Part shown: piece after piece, positions 11,794-23,119 of the stretch
Numbering within the stretch: position 1 is the first letter of the stretch
How the letters are laid out: each line of letters opens with the position of its first letter
Assembly: GCA_031772625.1 (NCBI GenBank)
Contig: CM062820.1
Coordinates: 1,072,913,369-1,072,977,368, forward strand
Source: Pinus tabuliformis
Taxonomy: Eukaryota; Streptophyta; Pinopsida; Pinales; Pinaceae
Direction of reading: 5' to 3'
DNA: 64,000 nucleotides
The notes under the pieces: model-generated
Told to the model about the DNA's origin: nothing
Seen by the model: the letters and a program-made list of their open reading frames with translations, nothing else
Databases searched by the model: none
Position numbers and translations under genes: made by a program

Positions 11794-13365
11794 TTAGGTG
11801 CTTTTCTGGGCCAATGATGCTTCGGCCAAGATCTTGAGCTTATCTTGCTCCTTTTTGCTTCTCAAAACTCTTTTTAGCTTAGCCTTTAACCTCTTCACCC
11901 TTGTTTTGCAAATTTTATTCTGGGTTAAGTAGTGATAGGCCATATGGTGCAACATTTTCTTCTCTTTGTTAGCTTTCTCAAGAAATTTCTCTAGGTGAAT
12001 GTTTGTCCTCTCTAACCATGATTCCTGGTTAGCCTCAATTTCTTGCTCAAGGGGTGTCATTTTGATTTTTCTTCTTTTTGCCACTTGCCTATTTTCTCTA
12101 ATTGTTTGCAGCTCCATAATAGCTTGTTTGTCCTCCAGTTGCTTGTTCTCCTGCTCAAGGAAGTTAATGATCCATTTGGCCCTCTCAAGGTCAAGTGAGA
12201 AGGCTTGGATTTCAACCTCTTTTTCTTTGATGATCATATCTTTGAGTCTTGAGCTTTGAGGGCCCAAATCAATGTCATCCTCCTCAACCAAGACAAAATC
12301 TATGTCTTGCCCTTCAGTAGGGCCTTCATCATGCACCTGTTTCTTTCCTTTGTCTTTGTCATGTACCCATTCAGTTGAACAAGAAGGAAAATCCCCTTTC
12401 ACCGCTGGTGAAGATATCATTTTCCTGTGGTCCGGTGAAGAAAACGAGACCCCTTCCACCCCTGGTAGAGATAGTACTCGTTTGGTAGGTGAAAAAAGTC
12501 TCTTGGTGCCTTTATCATAAGTGACAAACACTGACACACCTATAGTTTCAGTCTCATGAACATCTGGCTAGTTTGAAGGCCCTCCTTCCTCTTGAAGCAC
12601 CGATGGAGTCACCTGAGGCCCTTTGAAAATCTCATGTGCAATGAAGGTATCCCATGATATGTTCAACAAGTTTAGTTGATGCAAAACAACAATTTTAATC
12701 AATGAGAAATGGTAAATGTTGCTGAATTGTTGAGGAAAAGTTTTCCTTTGCACATATAGAGCCATCTCCTCAATATTCATGCATATAAAGTATGGGAGGT
12801 TCATCATCCTCACTCTTGTGAAATGCATCAACAATATGACATGGTATGTATATAGATGGGAAAACCTCCCTTCACAGGTAAAATACTTGATGATGAATTT
12901 CATGAGAGGAGCATAAGTGTGTAGCAAGTATTTGAAAAGAAAAGCCCTGCTGATTTGCCTTTGAAAACCAGCCTTAATGTAAGGCTCATAATTCTCTTTG
13001 CCCACATGTTGCCCCTTATTCCACTGTTCACCTACATTAGGGATGCCTGTTGCTGCTGCAATGGTTTCAAGTGTCAAGGTGAAAGAGACACCAGCTAGGT
13101 TCACCTGGCCATTGTGAAGATGAAGAACAAACAACCTAGCCAGCTCATGATGATACTTCACCCTTTCTACCATTTCACAAAACTGATAACAAGATTGATG
13201 TTGAAAACAAGTTACAGCAAGAGGGAAAGCAAGTAATTCTGTGAGAGTGGTGGGCTCCTCCCGGATATGTTTTCCTCCTTTATGTGGTTTTCTTAGCACA
13301 TGAACCTCTCGGGAGGAATCACTGGAAGTTTCATCTTCCCTCCCATAGTCTGAATCTGTCTCCAT
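11794..13365 (-). pseudogene. LTR-encoded PMD/transposase-like coiled-coil protein, copy 2 (single nonsense codon)
   Basis: One frame of 524 codons from ATG 13365-13363 to the stop at 11794, broken only by TAG at 12568-12570. The N-terminus is acidic/serine-rich. Residues ~40-115 hold TTLTELLAFPLAVTCFQHQ and GVSFTLTLETIAAATGIPN. Residues ~120-250 are helical (LLMHFTRVRMMNLPYFICM, FSLIKIVVLHQLNL), resembling plant mobile domain/Transposase_32-like retrotransposon proteins. An acidic linker (DIDFVLVEEDDIDLGP) leads to a coiled coil with a basic end (RVKRLKAKLKRVLRSKKE), possibly nuclear or nucleic-acid binding. The TAG is probably a late mutation, as its context (UAG CCA) is not a readthrough one. 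Lies wholly inside an LTR. Confidence 0.65.
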
Positions 13366-13517
13366 ACTTACAAATTTGGAGTGAAAACTGATGAGTATGA
13401 AGAGATTTTTAAAGTATGAGGGTGAGTAATGTATGTAGGAAGTGACTGCTGTTTTCTTTTGGGAAATGAGGGAATAGCTGATATTATGAATGTAGATGAG
13501 GAAATGGGAAATGGGAG

Positions 13518-13553
13518 TTAGGGTTTTGGGGATAGAATAAAGGGTTAGGGTTT
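13518..13553 (-). promoter_or_regulatory. Two telobox motifs upstream of LTR gene copy 2
   Basis: On the minus strand AAACCCTAA occurs at 13526-13518 and 13553-13545, some 150-190 bp upstream of the gene's ATG. Copy 1 has one at 7870-7862, about 205 bp upstream. Teloboxes are known plant promoter elements; a role here is inference. Confidence 0.4.
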
Positions 13554-13865
13554 GGTAAATGGGAATAGGGTTTGGGTAGTGAGTGCTAATGATTTTGGGA
13601 AAGGGAAAGAGGAAGGGATTTAGGGAAATTTAGTGTAAGGGAATGGGGTGTAGGAAGATAATCTAAGGGAATAAAAACAACAGAAGACAATACCCTATGC
13701 AAATTTACAAGACAATTTGGAGGATAGCTAGGGTTTTAGTTTTAGAGACAACTGATGGAAAACTTCTTGCTAGACTAGATGAGAAGCTTTACTTGTTAAG
13801 ATGTCAATTATGAAATTTGAAGCAGAGGAAGGTGATGAAAATCGATTTGAAACTCAATAGGCAAG

Positions 13866-13979
13866 TGCGTAGCGCTGCCCCCCAAGTGTGCAGCGCACTT
13901 TGTATGTGTAGCGCCCAAACAAAACTCAGTGTAAAACCTGCGCCAGGTGCGTAGCGCCAGAGCCCAGGTGCGCAGCACC
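13866..13979. promoter_or_regulatory. Phased CpG-rich word cluster, LTR copy 2
   Basis: Five versions of TGCGTAGCGCC start at 13866, 13887, 13905, 13948 and 13969 (spacings 21, 18, 43, 21). They read TGCGTAGCGCT, TGTGCAGCGCA, TGTGTAGCGCC, TGCGTAGCGCC and TGCGCAGCACC. They lie about 500 bp upstream of the LTR gene, matching the place of the different word cluster at 8225-8341. Confidence 0.5.
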
Positions 13980-14741
13980 AGTGAAATTTTGAGTTTTTTG
14001 CTCAGTTTCACCTCTTTCTCCCAAAAACATGATTTTTGCCTTTTAGCTCACTCACTTGCAAAAAATGAAGACTTCAAACACATAGATGAGCTTTATATCC
14101 CCTTGGCTTTAATTTTTTCATTTAACAAACCCACTTTTCTAAAGTCTTAGTCACTTTGCTTTAAAAACTCTGTTTTGCATTTGAAATTTGACTCTTCTTG
14201 ATCACTTGATGAACTAATGCATTGATGTTTTTGTTTCTTGTAGTGGCTGGAGTTGGCAAGGTGACCAAGGGCAGCAGCTGGAACTTATTACATATAGAAA
14301 ACACTTAAAATTACATAAAATTTGTACATGGAAATAAAAAATCTGTTTTCACCTCAAAATAGAGTTTTGAGGTAAAAACCATTTATTGAGCATATCATCA
14401 GTAAATTTATAATCTTATGAACTTATAAAACCTCCTCATGTGCCTGCTGACCTTTTATTGAGTTTTGGATGACCATGGTGGCAAACCCTAGACCTAGTGA
14501 GACCTAAAACCCTAAAACTGATTTTTGTACATGGAATGAAACAAAATGATAGTAAATGACCTGAACATGTGAAAATGGGCTAGAAAGTAAATACTATGAG
14601 GGAAATTGATAATGAACCACTACCATCAGTTGATCCATGACCTAATGGAATGCAGCTGATCGTATGGGACACCTAATATGCATGCAGAAATAGAAATTCG
14701 ATCACTGATGGAGGGATGAAGATACCGACACTAACAGTACT

Positions 14742-15577
14742 AGGTTAGGACAGGAATTCTAGGCAGAGGCGGTGGAGAATGCATGCTACCTGGTCAATAG
14801 ATCACCTTCATCAGCGTTGGAGGATAAGACTCCAAAAGAGGTATGGACTGGTAAGAAATCCTCTCTTTCACATCTAAGGGAATTTGGATATGATGCATAT
14901 GTACATGTTCCAAAGGAGAAAAGAACAAAGTTCGATAGTAAATCTAAAAAGTGCACCTTTATTGGCTATAAGAATGGTTTAAAGGGTTAAAAAATTTGGA
15001 ACCTAGTAACAAAATAGGTTGTGTATAGCTGAGATGTGGTGTTCAGAGAGGTGAAAGATGTTCTTAAACATGAAGTCCAACCAAAGGAACTTGAGAAGAT
15101 AGAGTTTGAGCTAAAGGAGGAAGAATCAGACTCTACAGCAAAAGAGGAATCATAAGATGAACATCCACAAACTACAGTTGTGAGAAGATCAATTCAAGAA
15201 AGAAGGTAGCCGAAACGGTATAGTCCATCTGCTTTCTGTTCAAATTTTTCTTTATCTATTATTGATGATGATCCCAGAATTGTGAAGGAAGTAGTAGATT
15301 CAAAGGATGGCAAACTCTGGTAAGAGGCCATGGTTGATGAAATGACATATTTGCACAAAAATGAGGCTTGGGACTTGATGGAGTTTTTGCCTGGAAGGAA
15401 ACCCATTGGCAGCAAATGGGTGTTCAAGAAGAAAAAAGATGTAGAAAGAAAGGTGGAGAAATACAAAGCTTGGTTGGTAGAAAAAGGTTATTACTAGGTG
15501 TTGGGAATTGATTTTGGTGATATTTTTTCTCCTATTGCCAAGGTAGCTTCTTTTAGATTACTTTTATATGTTGTTGC
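14742..15577 (+). pseudogene. Copia integrase C-terminus and RT start (part 2)
   Basis: Continues the copia frame after the solo LTR. VENACYLVNRSPSSALEDKTP and FGYDAYVHVPKEKRTKFDSKS are the standard copia integrase end. A stop-ridden linker follows (14988-15210). The RT start shows EAMVDEMTYLHKNEAWDL, KPIGSKWVFKKK and DIFSPIAKVASFR. Stops at 14988, 15209, 15320 and 15496 areas. It ends at 15577 where element G inserted. Confidence 0.8.
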
Positions 15578-17259
15578 TGTTATCAACCCAAGAAACTCTC
15601 CTAGGTTGTAGCTCGGAGATGCCTGGGAACATATAAATTCAACTTATTATTGCAAACAGATGAATGGAAGGAATGATGCTTGTCCAAGCCAGATAACCAC
15701 TTCCACTTTGTTTAACTCCAGACATGCATGAACACCCCCATACTACAAGGCTTTACACCACCAACTACTCACAATTTAAGGATTGGGTGAATATGGAGAA
15801 TACTGACCACACCAGCAGATGCACAAGACCATATGATGGCTGACTGCAACCAGTGAAGAAGTCTACAAATCTAATCTACCGATGCACAGACAGGATGATA
15901 GCTCTCTGGCACTAGAAGAAGAGAAACCTGAATAACTTATTCAATGATACATACAAGATTTTAACACAGAGCTAGGATGACAGCTACTCTAATGCTAAAC
16001 ATCAAGAGTTCAGGAATATAGCATATCAGGCACAACTTGGAACAAAAGAAGAATGAAAAGTGAGCAATTAACAACAAAAGAAGCTTGTATTAGCTGAAAA
16101 TGAAGACGAGATGCTGCAAGTATCAAAATAGTTACAGTCTCTAGAAGTTGAATCTTACATCAAAACATCACCCATCATCCCTGATTACCTCTTGTTTTTG
16201 GGTATTTCATTACAAAGGCACTTGGCCAATTTAGGTATGGAGGGGTCATAATTGACCACCAACTTCATTTAACTACCTGATGGAGCCTCTGAGTGCGTTT
16301 AATTGTCTCAATGGGTGAATCTAATCTCCTTGGGTGATCTATTGTCCTCTCAAGCAGCTAGAGTGTTTGTATCCATGAAATTCCATGATTGTTTAATGTG
16401 GTTACATGCTCGAGCTCTATCCCTTTCCTTCTCGGCCATATTGGTTGTTAAATATGGTTGTTAAGGAGAAACTGCAACTGCAACTGGTACTGGTGAGTCA
16501 GTCACCTTTGTCCTTCAAGTGTATGGAATGGTCACGGGACGTGGACTGCGTTGCGAATGTACGAGCTGGGATGAAGGAGCAAGATTGGCCGTCGGATCGG
16601 GAGGATAGACAGCGGAGATGGCTTTGCAGGAATATTGAAGGAAGCGGAAGTAGAATGTTTGTGGGCTAGATGCAACGGTGATCGGGCGGCAAAGGAACGC
16701 GGTGGTTCTCGGGTGGGATCATGAGGTGAAGCAGTAAGTGGTATCGGTCGCACCATCATTGGGGAGTTGGGCGGTAAGGGCAATGGCACGCGATCCCATT
16801 TAGCACGTGATGCGTGGCGGTGGAGGAGAGAGGAAAACCACTCTCCATCGCGCATTAACATTCCATCACTTAGTGGGTGCGGGGAAAGTGGTCGCCATTG
16901 GATCTCTGATGGAGATGATCGGACGACGAAGATTTAATTGTGTAGATTTTTCATTGACGGGGAGCCATTGGATCGGGAGGTAGAGATTAACGACGGAGGT
17001 TACGGGCGACGAGTTTGAAAAGGTGCAAGGTCGTATGGACACATTTTTATGAGGTTTTGGGTTTTAACACCTGGGGCTTAAAACAAATGGGATTTATATG
17101 GCTTTTAACTGAAAAGCATGGGAAGAGGAGATGAGAGGAGGATGAGCGGGGTAAAGGAAAAGGGCAAGAATGACCATTAGGAGCTCGTTTGAAGCATCAC
17201 CAAATCAACCAAGTTTATTTCTGATCCTCCAATATCAAAGATATGTTGCAGAGCTAACA
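15578..17259 (-). repeat. 3' LTR of element G
   Basis: Begins (plus strand) TGTTATCAACCC and ends GAGCTAACA. Compared with the 5' LTR it lacks the TATA box segment: the text around 16200 jumps from GGGTAT to TTCATTAC. The GC-richer stretch 16500-17060 gives chance ORFs on both strands that I do not accept as genes. Confidence 0.85.
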
Positions 17260-17479
17260 CTGGCTCATTCTGGGGATGATATCCTCCTTGTGAGGTTTCA
17301 AGAATTGTAGACCAATGCCTTTCCTGTCAAAACCAGATTAACAAAATTTCCTAGTGTTCCATTGGGCATGGAGTCTGATTAAGCATACTCTAAAACCAAT
17401 CAAACAACCTATTCACAACTTTAAGGCCTGAAGACCTTAAACAACATAGATTTTCAAAAATTACCCATTAATTGGGCCA

Positions 17480-18715
17480 TAAAATATTGTCTCTCCTTCC
17501 ATGCTTTTCAACATGAAAGTATTGTTCCCCTGGATCTGAGTGAAGACAAAAGGTCTCATCCATAGATCATCAAACTTCCCATGGTAGCCTTTCTTCTCTT
17601 TCAGTGCATCCCACTTGAGAACCAAATCTCCAACTCAAAAACTGTTTACCTTTGCCTTCCTGTCAAAGGCTTCCTTGATTCTCTTTTGATTTGTTGTAGC
17701 TTCTCAACCAGCTGATCCCGGATTTGATGTACCTCTGCTAAATCAGTGATCCTTTTTTCCATTTCCTCTTCCTCATTCTACCCTTCTTGCAAGAACTTTT
17801 CCACAAGGAGGGTTAACTAAATTGGGAATACAACCTCAGTGCCATATAATAGCTTGAATGGAGAATTCCTATGGATTTCTTGGTGGTTACTCTGTTAGCC
17901 CACAGTGCATACTTGAGCTTAGAATCCCAATTCTTTTTGTTGTCTTCCAATAGCTTTTTAATTGTCCTTATCAGGGTTTTGTTGGAAGATTCTGCTAGAC
18001 CATTTCCTTGAGGGTAATATGAGGTGGAATGAACTAGTTTAATGCCCATTGAGTCACACATGTCCACCAATTCTTTTTCCCTGAAGGCTGCTGCATTATC
18101 TGTGACCAATTTATGTGGACAACCAAACCTGGTGAAGATATTTTCTGTCAAGAATTTTATGACCACATGGTGATCAACCTTTTTGGTAGGGATGGCCTCA
18201 ATCCATTTAATGAAATAATAAGTGGCTACTAAGATCCATCTATGCTAGCCACTAGAATGTGGGTTGATTTCTCGTATGAAATCCAAACCCCACTGCTGAA
18301 AAGGGCCACAGGCATGTATTGCCTTTAAGGGTAGGGACCTCAACTGATGTTTTCCTTCAAATCTTTGGCACCTATCACAAGATTTAACAAATGAAAAGAC
18401 ATCGAAAAATAAGGTGGGCCAATAATACCCAGCTCTGAGGATCTTGTGGGCTATAGTTTTCCAATAGTGGTGTCCTCCACACATGCTGGAATGAAACTGC
18501 TGCATTACCTCCAAGGATTGTTCTTTGTCTAGACACCTCAAAAGGATCCCAGAGGGGTCCCTCCAGTAAAGTAGGTTTTCGTGAATGTAATATTTGGCTG
18601 CCCTGAGTTTGACGGTTCTAGCTCTGCTTGAACTAAGGCCTGGAGGAACTTCTAGCTTCAGCAAGAATTGAGCTATTGTAGAGTACCATTCACAACAAGC
18701 TATATTTTCTACCAA
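17480..18715 (-). pseudogene. Element G integrase
   Basis: The zinc region shows HSSMCGGHHYWKTIAHKI and CDRCQRF. The core gives WGLDFIREINP, VTDNAAAF and GNGLAESSNKTL, so the three catalytic acidic residues D, D, E are all visible. The C-terminal part continues in broken frames to about 17480, with GDLVLKWDALKEKKG and a GPF-like motif reading WMRPFVF. Stops near 18245 and 17813 separate the pieces. 17260-17480 is the short 3' non-coding tail; no clear polypurine tract. Confidence 0.8.
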
Positions 18716-18718
18716 AGA

Positions 18719-20491
18719 CTAGCTCTGACCTGATTCAACTGTTTCTTCTTTTTTCTGACCATCCTCCGAATTCGTACTTACAAAATTCATGTCCAGCATT
18801 TTGCAATTTTCTTTAGCCATTAATCTAGCAAGGCCCTGGCCTCTGACAAGCTTAGTGGGCTTCAGTTCTATGTTGAATTCGATAAGCTTTGCAATCCATT
18901 TAGCCCTTCTTCCATCAGCATATGGCTGCATTAGGACATATTTTACCAAAGCAGAGGGCACATATGCAATTACCTTGGAATGCAGAATGTAAATTCTGAA
19001 AGCTTTCAAAGATTTGATAAGAGCATATGCCTGTTTTTCAATGATATCATACCTCAGCTCAGCATCCCTTAAGGTTTTGCTGAAAAATTCCACTGGATGT
19101 TCTGAACCTTCCTCATTTTTTTGTAATAAAATTGCTGCAAGGGTGTCATCAGAGGAAAATGAAAATATATGGAATTCCTTGCTGTAATCTGGACTGATCA
19201 AAGTAGGAGCTTCCATGATATCTCTCTTGATGGATTCAAAATATCTTGTTGTTGTATCAGTCCATTTGAATTCTGACCCCTTTATTAACATGGAGGTGAT
19301 GTGTTTTACAAGTTCTGCAAAATTTGGGATAAACCTCCTTAGAAAATTTATCTTGCCCAGAAAGGATTGGATGTCCCTTTTTGATCTCGGGATAGACAAG
19401 GTCTGTATTTCTTTCACTCTTTCTGGGTCAATTTTGACACCTGCAGCATAAAGAATGTGTCCTAACAACTTGCCCTCTTCTAAAGCAAACTGTGATTTTT
19501 TAGGATTGACTGATATCCCAAACCTCCTGCACTTCAGAAATACTTTCTTCAGGTGCTGAAAATGATCTTGATGGCTACTGGCGTATACTATTATATCATC
19601 TAGGTAGATAAGGACAAACTTATCCTTCTCTCCTACAAATTCTATATCCATAGCTCTCTGAAAGGTGGCTCTATCATTCATCAGCCCAAAAGGCATCTTG
19701 GAATACATAAAAGTGCCCCAAGGAGTGGTGAATGCAGTCTTCTCTTGGTCATCTGGATGTACAACAACCTAGTTATACCTTGAAAATCCATCCAGGAAAG
19801 ACATCACTTTGGCTCTTGAGACCTTTTGCAGCAAATGCTCCATCTTGGGTAGAGGATAATTGTCTTTCTTGGAGAATTTGTTTAAGTTTCTAAAATCAAT
19901 GCAGAGCCCAATTTCTCCACTTTTCTTCCTCACAACTGCCATGTTGGCTACCCATTTTGAATATCCGAGAGGGACTATGATTTTGGCAGCCAATAATTTT
20001 TTGATCTCCTTTTCAATCAAAGGGATGAGCAAAGGATTTATGGATCTCAGCTTCTGCTTGAAAGGGATGGTGTATTTTTCCAAGGGGATCTTATGCTGGA
20101 TGATCTTCTTATCATATGTCTTCAGGTCACTATATTCCTAGGCAAAAACATCAGCAAATTGCTTCATTAAATTGCAGTACTCAGAACTTTGGGCAGTAGA
20201 TAGATGTGTGGAAATATTTATATACTTTGGATGATCTGGGCTCCTTATGTTATGATTATGGACTACAGAGTGATATTCTTTTTGGGCAACCTTATAAGGA
20301 AAATCATTCTGGTTAAACAACTTTTCTAAGGGAACAAGGCCTTTAGGTATATGATTGTTGGGCAGTTGGACAATGTTGTTTTTACCAATTCTGTTCTTTA
20401 GCTGGCATTGGGGGCTTTCTTCCAAGGTTTCATTCTCTTGGTCAATTTGCATTTCAAAGAATACACCAATAACTTGCAGAAACCTATTCAC
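18719..20491 (-). pseudogene. Element G RT and degenerate gypsy RNase H
   Basis: The pre-RT linker (20491-20138) contains NHIPKGLVPLEKLFNQND. RT shows GLCIDFRNLNK, SFLDGFSRYN, MYSKMPFGLMNDRATFQRAM and an intact IYLDDIIVY. A stop follows SRYN near 19769. The following RNase H has lost its first aspartate (FHIFSFSSDDTLAAIL), keeps the EKQAYAL glutamate, and has no aspartate where VIAYVPSALVKYV stands. It is probably only a structural connection domain, the catalytic RNase H being the one upstream of RT. Confidence 0.8.
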
Positions 20492-20521
20492 TTCATCATC
20501 ATCTTCAAAAAATTTCTAATG

Positions 20522-21480
20522 CTAGACATTATCAGGCAAGGATGGTCTATATTTCATATGAACTTCATAAGCTAGTCTAGGAGGCATGGGAGGAATAAAA
20601 ATACTAGCAGACACAACAAGGGAATCAGCAAGCTGATTTTTTATTCTAGGGATATATGAGATACAAAAACTATCAAAAGAGTCTTTGAGTCTCCATACCT
20701 CGTCTTTATATGCTTTCAGTCTTGGGTGCTTTGCTTGAAATGTTTTGTTTACTTGTTGAATGATGAGATCAGCATCTCCAAACACCTTTATATTTCTGAT
20801 TCCTCTATCTTTAGCTGCATTAAGGCCCAATATTAGAGCCTCATACTCTGCTATATTGTTGGCGACTTGTAAAGCCAGCTTAAAAGACAGATGTGCGCTT
20901 TCTTGTTTTGGAGATATCAACACCACCCCTACTCCTACAGTTTCCCTTGAACATGCTCCATCAAAGAACATCTCCCAAACCTGACTTCCTTGCTCTTCCA
21001 CGGCCTGGCCTACTGGTTTTTTGATCTGCATTGAGGCATTCTGGGATTCTTCAATTTGGAGAATGAATGCCCCAAAATCAGTGTCTACAACATAAATAGG
21101 ATTATTAGTAGGATTCTTCTCGTCACTGATGATGTAGGCCAGTTGTGCTTCCCTGTATAATCTCCTGCTTTCTCCTCCAAAGACTGGGAAAGTGGCATAA
21201 GATAAATCATTATGTAATGTTCCACCCAGCCTCTTAATCCACCCTCTAGATAGCAGCATGCCAAACTTAGGGGGAACGTCTGCCACCACAATATGCATCA
21301 TCATGCTCTTCATGGGCAGCTGAGTTAGGGTAATAGCCAAGTCTTTGATTAATCCCGGACATTTCACCTTCCTTGAATCAAATGAGAATCAATCATGATA
21401 TGGTCTGGTGATATCAAGGTCTAAGTCTTTTTTGTTTGATGTTCTGATGCTCTGTGGGGACAACATCTCTTTCGATAGGG
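20522..21480 (-). pseudogene. Element G protease fragment fused to plant/archaeal-type RNase H
   Basis: The protease keeps its C-terminal half (LIKDLAITLTQLP, VADVPPKFGMLLSRGW), but the catalytic D-S-G region upstream of 21367 is missing and a stop lies near 21390. After ~110 residues comes an RNase H with all four acidic positions: MFFDGACSRETVGVGVVL, NNIAEYEALILGL, VFGDADLIIQQV and NQLADSL. The NNIAEYEAL motif marks the plant/archaeal RNase HI type found as a second RNase H in Tat-lineage elements. It sits between protease and RT and is open across its length. Confidence 0.8.
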
Positions 21481-21668
21481 TTCTCCTTGACATTGCTTGT
21501 TCTTGACCTCAGATTGTATCTTTGTTGTTCATCAGTCTATAGAACAGCCTCTCTGTCCCACTCTTGACTGGTTTGGTCCTGGAGTAATTATTCTTCATAG
21601 GCGACCATTGTCAAAAAGGCATCACTTCCCTTATCTTCCATGCAATGAATTTCATCCTCTTCTTCAAA

Positions 21669-22920
21669 CTACTCCTCCTCCATGACTACATTTTGAAAAG
21701 GAGTCTTAACTCTTTTTTCTTCATTGGTCTCCTTTCCTCTCTGAATGATCTGCAATTGAGCGTTTGCTCTTCTGAATGGATTTGAATTTCTTGGAGGAAA
21801 TGTGTTTGGAAGCCTTGCATTCCTAGAACTCTGCTCAATCTTCAGCTTAGATACTTCAGCAACCAATGACTCTATCATTTTAGTCATTTTGTCTAATTTA
21901 AGTTTTGAAGATGGAGAAGAGGAGGAAGCTTCAACTCTTTGCCTCCTTCTATCAGTATGACCCTTGAGCTTTTCTACAGCCATGATATTAGATTCTACCT
22001 CTAGGGTTGCATCCTACATTTCAGCTAGAGTGGCACATCTTCTTTCTCTCAATAGCAGGAAAAAATCAGAGTCAAAAGCATTGGCATAGGTGAGTTGGGT
22101 AGAGGTGGGGGTAGGCTTTACCTCATTTGGTATCTTGCTATACATATGATTAAATCTTTTATTAAAATCAGACAATGACTCCCCATTTTCCCTCTTGAGA
22201 TTTCCAAACTCAGTATGGTAATACAGCAGGTCTTTTTTATCTCCCCAAGGCTTCAAAAATACATCATCTAATACTTCATTGTCTGCTATAGACCTAGGGG
22301 CTAGTTCTTTGAACCACTTTCTAGCCTCTCCATCAAGGCTTTGGACAAATACTCTCATCCACACATCATCCGCACTGATATCTAGGTTATCAGCATAACT
22401 ATAAAAATATTCAAGGTGCTCTTCATTAGTTACTCCCTATGTACCAGTGGATTTAGGCATGTATTTCTGGTATTCTCTTGCAAGCATGGCATTCAAAGGA
22501 ATAGGCAGGACCAAGGGTCCATACCTAGCAGCAATGATTATTTCCATCTTTTTGGGTGCTTGTTGGCCTACCATGACTGGGGTAGATGGAGGAGTACTGG
22601 TCATTTGGATGACAGAAGATTGGGGAACGAATGACAAAGATAAAGGAAAATGATGGACTGTATGGGAGGCTTTCTTTGGACTGAGATCCAAAGGGGGATT
22701 TAATGAATAAGGAGCTTTATGAATCTCTGAGGGCATTTCTTCACTAACAATGCTAGGCTCTATATCTTCATCCTAAACATGCTCAGTTAGAAGCCTCTCT
22801 TGCAGAGATACATAAGATTGTTTAGGATTACCTAATCCTGATGCTCTTTTTTGTGATGCTTTTCTTTGTTTGAAAATATTCTTAGGGTCAAGAAATGGGT
22901 AAGCTGGTGATTTCTAAGGA
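21669..22920 (-). pseudogene. Element G gag
   Basis: Pieces in order: N-terminal (22920-22437, with STPPSTPVMVGQQAPKK and YGPLVLPIPLNAML), capsid (22364-22014, FVQSLDGEARKWFKEL, SLSDFNKRFNHMYSKIP), and a basic tail (21983-21669). I see no clear CCHC knuckle. Stops and frame changes separate the parts. The capsid motif lines up with element A gag. Confidence 0.75.
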
Positions 22921-23097
22921 TTTCTCCAAGTATGTCTCACAAACTGAGCCAGAACTGTAATGTGGAGTCACCACTGGGTTGGTCCTCCAGTAGAGTCGCC
23001 AGATAGATGATTACAACCAAAAATGTGTCCATAATTTGTCTATAATCAAAGCCGGAGTTGTGTCGTTCTCCCAGGGAAGCTGAGCTTCAATCCCCTG

Positions 23098-23115
23098 TCC
23101 CCGGAAATGGTGCCA
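23098..23115 (-). promoter_or_regulatory. Primer-binding site of element G
   Basis: In element sense TGGCACCATTTCCGGGGA follows the 5' LTR end ...ATAACA with a 4-nt spacer TAAT. The form TTGGC..C....CCGGGGA is the common PBS style of Athila/Tat-type elements. It sets the 5' LTR edge at 23120. Confidence 0.8.
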
Positions 23116-23119
23116 ATTA

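Larger units (their letters stand above)
10215..14736 (-). repeat. Giant solo LTR (4522 bp) of the element A superfamily, with a gene inside
   Basis: In element sense it runs from TGTTAGTGTCGG at 14736 to TATAACA at 10215. It is flanked by GTACC (10210-10214) and GTACT (14737-14741), a 5-bp target duplication with one change. The copia frame rejoins when it is removed. No gag, pol, PBS or PPT is present between the ends, so it is a solo LTR. It holds the best copy of the LTR gene (13365-11794), two word clusters, teloboxes and a 131-bp tandem duplication. The remaining parts, 10215-10920, 11183-11350 and 13990-14736, are AT-rich with no gene seen. Confidence 0.85.

Noticed and set aside
12568..12570. 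TAG in the LTR gene as a second readthrough site
   Set aside because: The following codons (CCA GAT) do not match a known leaky context; a simple nonsense mutation is more likely.
13500..13680. TTAGGG-rich text, possible interstitial telomere repeat
   Set aside because: Only isolated TTAGGGTTT motifs in a generally G-rich strand, with no tandem array.
16406..16861. ORFs on both strands in the GC-rich half of the G LTR (also 24347-24622)
   Set aside because: The two LTR copies do not keep the same frames, and there is no recognisable protein.
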